A stretch of 64,000 nucleotides of DNA from Anthracocystis setariae. Its lineage: Eukaryota > Basidiomycota > Ustilaginomycetes > Ustilaginales > Ustilaginaceae. Both the position numbers and the translations under genes were made by a program. Shown here piece after piece: positions 50,210 to 59,000 of the stretch (position 1 is its first letter; each line of letters starts with the position of its first letter). The stretch is taken from contig CAKMXJ010000011.1 in the NCBI GenBank assembly GCA_928724745.1, positions 124,001 through 188,000 of the forward strand, given 5' to 3'. Below the pieces are notes generated by a model. It was not told the origin of the DNA. It saw only the letters and a program-made list of their open reading frames with translations, and did no database searches.

Positions 50210-51151
50210 TATTAGAGTCTAAAAGTCAATCGATGCGAAGTAGTTATCGCGGCGTTAGTTTATCCAATGTTAGATACGACTTACGACACTCGGTAATGGA
50301 TGTTTGACATCCGATATCCTATTTCCTAAGTTGCGATCTTGGGAGAGTGTCGTGAGTCGTTAAGTCCGTGCTCGAACTATCACAGAGTTTGATGTCTGTG
50401 ACTTAGTAGTGCTAGGACAATATCGATATTGAACGGGGCGCAGCGGTTTAGAAGCTTCGAAGGATTCGAACGAGGAAGGTCAACATCCAATATCGGATGT
50501 TGATGCTAGTCGTCAGATCTTATAAGTCGGTAAGTAAGGTAGTGATTCGATGATTATATTCACTCTCTCGGGTTCTGGTCCCGAGTCTTATATACATATG
50601 TCTTGGTCCTAACTCGCACAGCGAAGGTGTCCCCATCTTCGCTATACGTCCTATGCGTTTCCCATAGTAATTATCTTGTCCTCCGTCTGTGTCCCCAACA
50701 CTCATTATTGAGTGTTTCTCTTCATCGTGTGTGCCTTCGTTTCGCTACTGAGTTTCGTACCTCAGTCACAATTGGTTCGGATCTCGTCCGCCCGTCCTTC
50801 TCTCCTCTTCCATGCTGGGCAGAGGGTTCCATTCGGGGCGGACCGGTTTGCCATCCCTCCAATGCGGTCCTGCCATTGGGCGATGGGTGTGTGGGTTCGT
50901 AATTGAGGCTCATGATTCGTCGAGTAGTCTCAACATTCAGTACTGAATGTTGGAATCCGTCGACGGACCAATGGGAGTACTGTCGGGTGTCGCGTGGGTA
51001 CGAAAAATGTCTAAATCCGCCCGGTGAACATTGAGACCGGTGTCTCGACATTCACCGTCGCGTGTGCAACACTCATTACTGAGTGTTGTGTGCCGATATG
51101 TGATGTGCCTGATTGTGAGATGAAAAGCTGATTCGCACGACGAATCCAACA
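50210..51151 (-). repeat. Long terminal repeat (5' LTR, promoter copy)
   Basis: This is the upstream LTR in the element's orientation. A TATATAAG on the minus strand at 50587-50594 is a plausible TATA box, about 560 bp into the LTR. The five palindromes sit at positions 7,374 bp to the right of those in the other copy. Confidence 0.95.
50587..50594 (-). promoter_or_regulatory. Candidate LTR TATA box
   Basis: TATATAAG reads on the minus strand inside the 5' LTR. It lies about 380 bp upstream of the primer-binding site, a normal promoter place for an LTR element. The same sequence occurs in the other LTR at 43213-43220. Confidence 0.55.
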
Positions 51152-51156
51152 GAAAA
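51152..51156. repeat. Target-site duplication, right (GAAAA)
   Basis: This copy matches 42831-42835 and follows the CCAACA end of the right LTR. Confidence 0.85.
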
Positions 51157-51212
51157 TCACAACAGTCAATAGTGTATTGTTAATGATATCAATTAAATAG
51201 TGCTTCAATATG

Positions 51213-51866
51213 TACAGTACCTGTCCATAAGTTTCCGCACGGTCGCGTTTTTTGAATTTTGTGTAACATAAAATTACACACACTCTTTTGATCATCAGTT
51301 CTCAGCATTCAAGTTCTTATACCTTTGCTTGTTTGTGCTGGACTGACAGTGTATTGGGAACAGTATAAGTGGCTGTGAGCTGGCACTGTTTCAATGGTTA
51401 GATGAAGTGATGTGCCTGATCAAGCTGTGCTTAACCAGTTTTGCTGCAAGCTGTCAACTGAGCTGAAATCAAGGAAAAAAGTAGCTGTCTCTCAAAACCG
51501 TGTCCACAGCATTGACAATGTCTTGATGGTCTCTCTGGTGAGGGTAGGCTTGAATCAAGCTGACCACCAAAGCAGCTGCCAAGATCAACAGCAGCTCAGA
51601 GTTGCAAGCCATGGAGAGTCAGATGGGGGTGGTAAATTTTCCTAACAAGCATGCTTCCTTTTTGTTGCTAGCAAGCTGTAATATAATTGTGTACTGCCAC
51701 ATGAGCTTCATGTGTTAACAACTACCCCTCACTGGGCATCAAGCTAGCTAGCTGGTATGGTCTTTACATTGCTGTATACTGTTGGACATCATCAAATTTC
51801 ATTCATAACCATTGAGAAAAATTTGAAAATTGAAAATCGTGCGGATACTTTTGAACAGGTGTTGTA
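51213..51866. mobile_element. Non-autonomous Tc1/mariner-like element (MITE)
   Basis: Inverted repeats of 29 bp lie at 51213-51241 and 51838-51866 and match at 24 of 29 positions. Both begin TACA and share the block ending TCCGCACG. TA flanks both ends, which is the Tc1/mariner target duplication. The 650-bp interior (51215-51864) is richer in A and T than its surroundings and has no transposase frame. It starts 57 bp beyond the retrotransposon's target duplication. Confidence 0.72.
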
Positions 51867-53556
51867 CAGTAGTGCACTGTATTCCATGTGCAGCCCGCCA
51901 CCGAACAGCAGAAATTTGCAGAAATTTTGAATCAAGTTGTGCAGATCACTTTGATCGACGCGTTGGGGTTTAGCGCTTGCTCGGCTGCGGCTGCCAGCAA
52001 ATCAATTTGGTGCTTTTTCTTTTACGCGAAACTCACACTGCACTGCACTGCACTGCACTGCACTGCACTGCACTGCACTGCACTGCACTGCACTGCACGA
52101 AAACTGAAACAAACACGTCCATCGTCGAAACGTCTCCTGGCATCTCCCGACTTGACATGGCAGTACAGACAGCACCGAAGCATCAGGGATTCATACAAAG
52201 CCACCACAACTGGTTACACAGCCAGTGATACTGTACCAGAAGGAGCCGGAGATGCCAGAGAAGCCCGTTGTCAAGATCCACTATTCTGACTTGTGAACCA
52301 AGTGCTCGGTTGCTGTTCCGAAGGCGATCACAGTGTATTGATAGGCCGATGAGAAAAAGAAGGAAAGAAGAGTCTCGCTGGGACAAGCGAGCGATACGCA
52401 AACATGCTACTGTACAGTGCTATACTGTACTCTGCTTCTGTGCTGTCGGCATCTGACTCTGATTCATGCAAGCCATTTCCTTCTCCGCCACAGAAAGAGT
52501 TGCTGTACAACGATACGCGGGGACATTATAATAAATACAGGGCTGCTCAGCGGCTCAGCTTGGCGGTCAACGCTTGTTTATCACATCGCCTGAGCTGGGA
52601 GATGTCGGATGTGCACTCTCGGACTGGCCGTTCACCAGCGCTTTGATTTGACCTGTCCACTGCATCCTGCCTCCCACATTCCGCTTACCAACTGCCTGCC
52701 TTTAGCTACACGGTCAACGTCTTTCTCGTGTACTGTATCTGAGACACGATCTCGAGCTGATGAACCTCATCTCGGCCCCGGAAATGATACCCTACTGTAC
52801 CGTACCGTACCGTACTGTACTGTACTTTGCTTCCTTGTTTACTTTTCTTTGCTTCGGCAACGATTTCGATGGGCCTGCAATATGATGACGGACAAATCCT
52901 CTTTGTATCTAGATCTTCTGAGTTTGGCTTTCCAGAAAGCTGTCCATTGTCGTTCTGCATAGGTTGCGCATACAGCGAACCGCCTTACGGACACTTGTTT
53001 TGCCCTCCTCGCTTGTCCTCTTCCTCTAAGCTCATCCGACAGCCAAGCATGCCGTTCCCAAGCCTCGTCCTCCTTCATTTCCCTTGCAGGCACTTTCATG
53101 CATTGTCAGGCCCCACTCTGGACTCTCCTCCTGTCACAATCATTACCCTTTTTTGTTCGTCTTACCCTGACTTATCCCTTTCTCGCTTCTTGACTTGCTT
53201 CCATCAACACCATCTCCACCTCCCTCCTCTTCCTCAAATACTGTACATCCAACTGCATTCAATCTTGATCATCCCTAATCCCCCCCCCCCCCACCCCCTC
53301 CTCATACTTTCTCTTCACACCTTCCGCTAGTCGACTTGTTCCTCCGTTCCTTTGACCACTCTCGTTTCAAGCCTTGCCATCACCACAATCTGCAGCTGCA
53401 CTCGCCTCGCCTGTCTTGTATTCCAACACGTTCACCTTCCCTTTCGATCAAACCATCTGCACCTTCCTTCCAGCTTTGGTCGCCAACACACACCCTCTTC
53501 AGTCACCAGCTCTTCCACCTCCCAGCAAACGTATTGAATTGTCATCTTAAGCCACA
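51867..53556. other. Gene-free region upstream of the ThuA-like gene
   Basis: This 1.7-kb stretch carries the (CACTG)12 array, TACTGTA/CCGTA pentamers at 52794-52825 and a C-rich, pyrimidine-dominated leader at about 53150-53550 including a C run near 53281. Open frames here are compositionally biased and unsupported. Confidence 0.55.
52036..52095. repeat. (CACTG)12 pentanucleotide array
   Basis: Twelve perfect tandem copies of CACTG fill 60 bp, the cleanest of the window's pentamer microsatellites. Confidence 0.95.
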
Positions 53557-54681
53557 ATGCAATCCAATCGCAGATCATTGTCGCTACTGGTGTTGGCATC
53601 ACTGGTATTGATGCTTAGTCTGCTCCCAGCTCAGATCGATGCACGCAAAAAGATGCTCATCTACACCTATACCGAGGGCTTCCGCCATGATTCCATCCCA
53701 ACTGCCACAAAAGCTGTACAGCAACTAGCCCAGACCGCACATCCACCCATCGACACAGTACACTCCGAGGATCCCGGCGACTTTGAGAAACCAAACTACC
53801 TCGACCAATTCGATATGCTCATGTTCATCTCGGTCTCGGGTGCCGCTCTCTCAGACATTGGATCCGAAGCGATGCGCAAGTACATCGAGGCCGGTGGAGG
53901 ATACCTTGGTGCTCACGAGGCTTGTGATGCGCTATACAACCACACTTGGTACGGTCGTCTGGTCGGCGCCTATTTCAATTATCACCCGGAGATCACCAAT
54001 GCCACGCTCAACATTGTCAACCGCACCCATCCATCCACCGCACACCTCAACGCTACATGGCGCGTCTACGACGAGATGTACAACTTCAACTCGAATCCTT
54101 CGTCATGGGGAAAGCAATACGTCATTACAGCCGACGAATCTTCATACAATGATCCTGTGGAATCGACGGCGCAGCGTGCTTCGGAACAGGGCTCTCCGCA
54201 CCCCATCGCTTGGTGGAAGGAGGGCAATCAGCTCAGCTACAATCCTAACGTCCAAGTCGGCGGCGGCACTGACCCTACGCGCGCAGAGATTCGTTCAGGC
54301 ACAGCCGGAAACGGTGGTCCCGGACGCAGTTTCTACACGGCATTGGGTCACACCGACGCCATGTGGCTGGATCCTGTCTTCCAACGGCACATTATGGGTG
54401 CCATTGAATGGTTGATGGAGTCGCCTGCGCTCAAATCTTCATCCGCCAATCCTCCAGCTGGAGCGGTGGGATCCGACTACGACCCAACAGTTGCCGTCAC
54501 CATGGCCAACGGCAGCAACTCGACTTCCGCATCGGATGCTACCACTACGGTTGTCTCGTCCTTCTCCAAATCTAGTCTCACCTCAGACGGCGGGGCATCT
54601 CGCACAACGCGCATGTCCATCTTGGCGGTAACTGGCACCGTTGCCGCCTCTCTTGTCGTTCTTGTGTCCCAGTTGCTTTAA
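53557..54681 (+). CDS. Secreted ThuA-like domain protein, probably GPI-anchored
   Basis: The product is 374 aa. A signal peptide (LSLLVLASLVLMLSLLPAQIDA) ends near residue 29. The ThuA-like domain follows: KKMLIYTYTEGFRHDSIPTA, DMLMFISVSG, YIEAGGGYLGAHEACDALYNH and FYTALGHTDAMW. The order YT-x-GFRH, GGG-x-x-G-x-H and GH is characteristic of ThuA/class-I-amidotransferase-like folds. Four N-glycosylation sequons (NHT, NAT, NRT, NAT) lie within residues ~130-170. After a Ser/Thr linker, a hydrophobic C-terminus (ILAVTGTVAASLVVLVSQLL) looks like a GPI signal. The enzymatic role is unknown for fungal members; carbohydrate-linked function is inferred. Intronless. Confidence 0.85.
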   Translation: MQSNRRSLSLLVLASLVLMLSLLPAQIDARKKMLIYTYTEGFRHDSIPTATKAVQQLAQTAHPPIDTVHSEDPGDFEKPNYLDQFDMLMFISVSGAALSDIGSEAMRKYIEAGGGYLGAHEACDALYNHTWYGRLVGAYFNYHPEITNATLNIVNRTHPSTAHLNATWRVYDEMYNFNSNPSSWGKQYVITADESSYNDPVESTAQRASEQGSPHPIAWWKEGNQLSYNPNVQVGGGTDPTRAEIRSGTAGNGGPGRSFYTALGHTDAMWLDPVFQRHIMGAIEWLMESPALKSSSANPPAGAVGSDYDPTVAVTMANGSNSTSASDATTTVVSSFSKSSLTSDGGASRTTRMSILAVTGTVAASLVVLVSQLL

Positions 54682-56025
54682 CTTGGTGCTACATTATTCC
54701 CATATCTTGTCTCAACGAGGTCCCACCGGACCTGACTTGCACTTGTTCCTCATTCGAATTCGTCTCAAGAGTGGGACTGGCTCCTACCCTTGCTTTTGGC
54801 ATCGCTCTTTATTTTTTTATATTTGCCTCTTGAGGCCGGCGCCATTGCACGTGGTTGCCCCAACTTGTATTACTACTGCTGCAGCATCTTACCAAGGTTG
54901 TCACACTACTATGCGTTGCGCTATCATGTGCTGTACTTTTGCCTTTGCTCCGTCCGGCTACTTTTGTCGAGTCCATGAACAATCAGATCTACATTTAGCT
55001 CTTGCTGCTTGTTTGGCATACAGGGTCTTGGTACCCATGACGTCTTGGCAGAGACAAATTGGGGCCAAAGGCAGTTTCAACCCTCAAGTCAGCCTCCAAG
55101 ACGGGACCGAGACCGAGGCCGAGACCGAGACCGAAATCGGATGGGCAAAGTGAGGTTCGACACTCGGCACTCGGCAGACTGGAAGGCGTGAGATGGGGAT
55201 GGATCCAAGGTGCCGGACAGGATGCTTAAATAATTGGTCTTACGAGCGAATTTGTACACCACAAGAACCGTGCTTTCGTCGACACCGAGTTGCTGCTTCG
55301 AGACTCAAGTGAAAGCATCTCAAACAAATGGTTGATTGTGTGTAGCTACTGTATCGGTAACGGCATCCTGCATCGAACAAAGGGCTACACATGTCGACCG
55401 TGAGAATGGTTTCGCCGAATTCGGATTTTTTTTTTTTTTTAAAAATTATTATCGCATTTTCGCATTTTTGGAGCGTTGCATGCAGCCAAGCGCTTAAATG
55501 ATCCATGTACTTTGACTGGACTGGACAGGACAGGACAGTAGCGGTACAGTGCATTGCTGAGTGAGTGCTCGTGCGCGTGGATTTGGTGCCACTTGTCTCA
55601 TTTGTTGCTCTCACCCTTCTATCACTCCTTTGTTCACCATTTCGCTACCACGACTATCGCACCTTTTCCTCTAGCCATCCGCACCACCTGTCGTGAATCT
55701 CCTTTGTCTTGCGCGTACCAGTCAAGCTCACACTCAAATCTCGGGACCGCCGTCGCCGCCGTCACGTGGTCTTGCGCCGGTGTGTGTCGAAATATACGCA
55801 CAAAAGATTTCATAGTAGTAGTAGTAGTGGAGTGTTCCAGCATCCGCCCATAACGCCTCGGTAACGACCTTCATGACCCTCGCCATCCATGCAGACTCCG
55901 TTCTCGAGCCTTTAGACTCGCCGGCTCGCTACCTCGCCATCGAATACATATACCCGCTTTGAAGAAGCGCCATCTCGACCCACCTGATCCTGCCTCGTAC
56001 GCCTTTCCGCATTTCGCACCCATCC
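54682..56025. other. Intergenic region and KPP4 leader
   Basis: This 1.34-kb region has a GAGACC hexamer run near 55105-55135, a T run near 55427-55440, a GTA run at about 55815-55830 and a CT-rich leader. A 29-codon upstream ORF lies at 55873-55962. An ACAAAGGGC at 55377 resembles the U. maydis Prf1 site ACAAAGGGA but differs at the last base. Confidence 0.5.
55873..55962 (+). CDS. Upstream ORF in the KPP4 leader (29 codons)
   Basis: ATG 55873 opens a short frame (MTLAIHADSVLEPLDSPARY...) ending at TGA 55960-55962, 63 bp before the KPP4 ATG. It is the nearest upstream ATG before the main start. If transcribed in the leader it could lower KPP4 translation. There is no independent proof that it lies in the mRNA. 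Confidence 0.4.
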   Translation: MTLAIHADSVLEPLDSPARYLAIEYIYPL

Positions 56026-59000
56026 ATGAGTGCCGCTACCCCAACCAGTCCCGGCTTTCCCCTCACCATGGGGGGCTCCGCAGCCATCTCATCCCACTTT
56101 GCTGGCCCCTCTTCCACCGCTGGCAGCCCTCGCTCGCGGCCCACCACTCCTCTCTCGGCTGGTTTGCAGATGCTCAGCCCCACATACGATGACATTTCTC
56201 GATGGGACGACGCCGACATCGCTTCCTGGCTTTCCCAATCTCGGCTCGGCCATCATGCCGCCACTTTTGCCCAAAACGACATTCGCGGTTCCGTCATCCT
56301 CGATGTTGATCAAGCCGCACTCAAGCAGATGGGCATCACCATGGTCAAAGATAGAGTCCGCATCTACGCCGCCATCAAACTCTTGAACAAAAAGTGTGCC
56401 GAGGCCTTCGTCGCCAGGAGGCCCAGCTTGCCACAGCTTTCGCCCTTGGTCTCGCATGGCTTGTACGCCAACGAAGGCGAGATCGAGTATCTTCAGCACG
56501 ATGCCAACGCCGATCTGGATACCGAAGGCTCAGGCGCCAACTTTGGCATGAATTCCATGGGCTTGAGGAGGGGCCAGATGCGACCACCTCCACTCACCCT
56601 CAAGCAATCCACCTCGCGTGGCATGCCAGGCTATGCTTCTCCTGCCGGCTCCCTCAACAACAGCCAAGGCTTTGGTCTGAGTGTGGCAAGACGCTTGACT
56701 CCAGGATCCGGCAGGGGAAGCGTTCGTAACACAGCTTCGTCCGGTGCGGCCGAGGGTGGATTGCATAGGAAGGTCAACTCCATCGGCAGTGTGGCAGCTG
56801 CTCCCGCCATTGCCGGCGCAGGTTCCGGCGTGAATTCGTCTAGACATGGCCACAGCCACGTTTTGCAGAGCGGTAGACCCAGCACGGCAACTGGAGCCAG
56901 CGGCTACGTGCATCCGACAAGAGGGGGCATTGCCGCCAACAGTCCCACCACCCCCTCGTTTAGCGTCGCTCGGCCATCCACTGCCACTGGTGCTCAATCC
57001 TACACAAACAACGTTGCCAACACCAGTTCGGCAGGCAGGGACGGCTATTCGCCACTTACGCCCATCTCGGAATCCAACTCCCACGGTACCACGCCCACCA
57101 CTCCGTCAGCAATTCAGCAACAGCAGCAGACAGGCTATTCCGTCGGCAGGGGTCCCTTTGCTTCTTCTCAACGCTATGCCAACTCGTCAGGCTCTTCACA
57201 GAACCATTCATCTTCCGGCCACTCGCTCAGACGCATGGACAGCGGCGAAGGCTACTCACAAGTGGCCGGCTACCCAAACCCGAATCCACCCACCCTCGAG
57301 GATCTCAAGAGGCGCACCATCAAGTTTATCAGCGAGGAAGACAACACCACGCGCATCGTCAACGTCAGCGATTGTCGAGATGCTTACGACGTCATGGCTC
57401 GCGTCCTCAAAAAGTTTGGCAAGCCTCCCAGTGGCAACAGCTATACACCCACTGCCGACCAAGGCCCCACCGGTGATGAGCTTGGTGCTACAGAGACATG
57501 GGGCATCTTTGCCACAAGCGCCGATGGGCAGAATACAAAAGCCCTGTCCGATAATGAGCTTTTGGCCATCTGTCACGCTCCTCAGCCCCACGATCCGCTC
57601 AGAGAACGTGGTTTGACACTGCGCAGGATCCCCAACCATCTTCCAGGTGAGGACGCCAGAAGGGTGCCGGTGAGATCGGGTAGGAACAAACTCGAAGCCT
57701 TCTTCGGCGAGCGCATGCCTGTAGCTCAGATGCAACCTGCAGGACCTGGTTTAGGCGGAGATGAGGGAGATGCAGGTAGTGTCACCATCAGCGGCAAGAA
57801 GATGAAGCGTGCGTCGACTGTCAGCATCATGTCCGGCCTCGGAGTCCGTCCCATCAGCGGCAGCACTAGTCATGGGCAAGCAGCTGGCACGCATCACATT
57901 GCAAACAGCAAGGCGGACGGCAAGAGCTCCAAAAAGGAGCCCAGGAGCGTCTCGCCGACATCGATCTCGAGCAAGCCCAGCAAAATTAGGAACTTCTTCG
58001 GTCAGCGTCCACCGTCCGAGCTCATCAACACCAACTTGGCAGATTTCTTCCCTTCCACGGATTCCAAAGCGCTGCAGAGAACCGCGAGGAGGTCGATCTA
58101 TGGTCGGGCGTCGGCCAGTACACGGTCGAAACGAAACAGTACGTGGAGCTTTGTTGCAGATCCCGATGCACCGCCGTTGCCTTACAAGGAGTCGCTGGAT
58201 GGCCATCAGTCGAACATCAACCCTGATCGGTTGTCGTCTGGTTCCTTCAAGGAACGTCACTACGATCATGGAAAGACCCCCATCATTCAGATCGGATACG
58301 ATTCCAAGTCAGAGGATGGTCGTTCGCGCGACTCTCGTCGTATCTCGTCCGGCTCGAGCTCGCACTCGCACTCGCACCAGCTCGTCACCGGTCCGCCTAC
58401 ATTGCCCCCGGTGGTCAGTCGGGACTCTCTCGACGAGTGGTCAAGGGATCTCAAAGCAGTCGGATCCCCCGTTGCGGAAGCCACCTCGACCTTTGGCAAG
58501 CATGGCCTCTCGCAGCATCATGTGGCCATGCAGCAATCAAGCTCGCAGAACAACGGATACCCGAGTCGAACCTCGATCTCTCGCCGTGCTTCGGGTGAGA
58601 GTGCTAGAAGCCGACGAAGTTTGGCTTCGCAGGTTCGACACGGACTCAGTGCGGCGAGGGACAGGAATGCGGATGTCGCCAGCTTGCTGACCGTCGATGA
58701 AATCACGCAGGAGGTGGAGAACAGGAGAGAGAGCATGTCTTTAGCTGGTGCAGGTGGTGGCTGGGTGGTCGACGAGGATGGCGTGCCGATTCCGATTCCT
58801 GGCGCGACGTCGTCTACGAGGTCTTCGTCTGCGGCCGCCTCAACAAGGCCGTCAAGCGGCATTTCGAGCTCCTTCTATCATAATTGTCAGACCGTTCGCG
58901 ACGACGAGGGAGATGAAGCACAAGAGGAAGGGGCGCAGGCATCGTCAGATTTGGAAGATGCTCCAAGGACGTACAAGAGTCGCAGTAGGGCAGCATCGAA

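Larger units (their letters stand above)
42836..51151 (-). mobile_element. Ty1/copia-type LTR retrotransposon with an extra ORF, full length
   Basis: The element is 8,316 bp and runs on the minus strand. In its own 5'-3' order it has: LTR (51151-50210), primer site, Gag leader and Gag-Pol (50205-45790), a Cys-cluster ORF (45608-43851), a polypurine tract and the second LTR (43777-42836). GAAAA is duplicated at 42831-42835 and 51152-51156. Pol order is protease, integrase, reverse transcriptase, RNase H, which defines copia type. The two LTRs have equal length (942 bp) and I find only three differences, so insertion is recent. Pol is intact. Possible defects or special features are an in-frame UGA in Gag and the extra ORF. 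One 22-bp palindrome is repeated about 22 times across the element. Confidence 0.95.

Noticed and set aside
52827..53330. 167-codon frame before the ThuA-like gene
   Set aside because: It is built on pyrimidine-rich leader DNA and has a biased composition with no recognisable domain.
55377..55385. Prf1-type pheromone response element upstream of KPP4
   Set aside because: ACAAAGGGC differs from ACAAAGGGA at the last base and is single; too weak to annotate.
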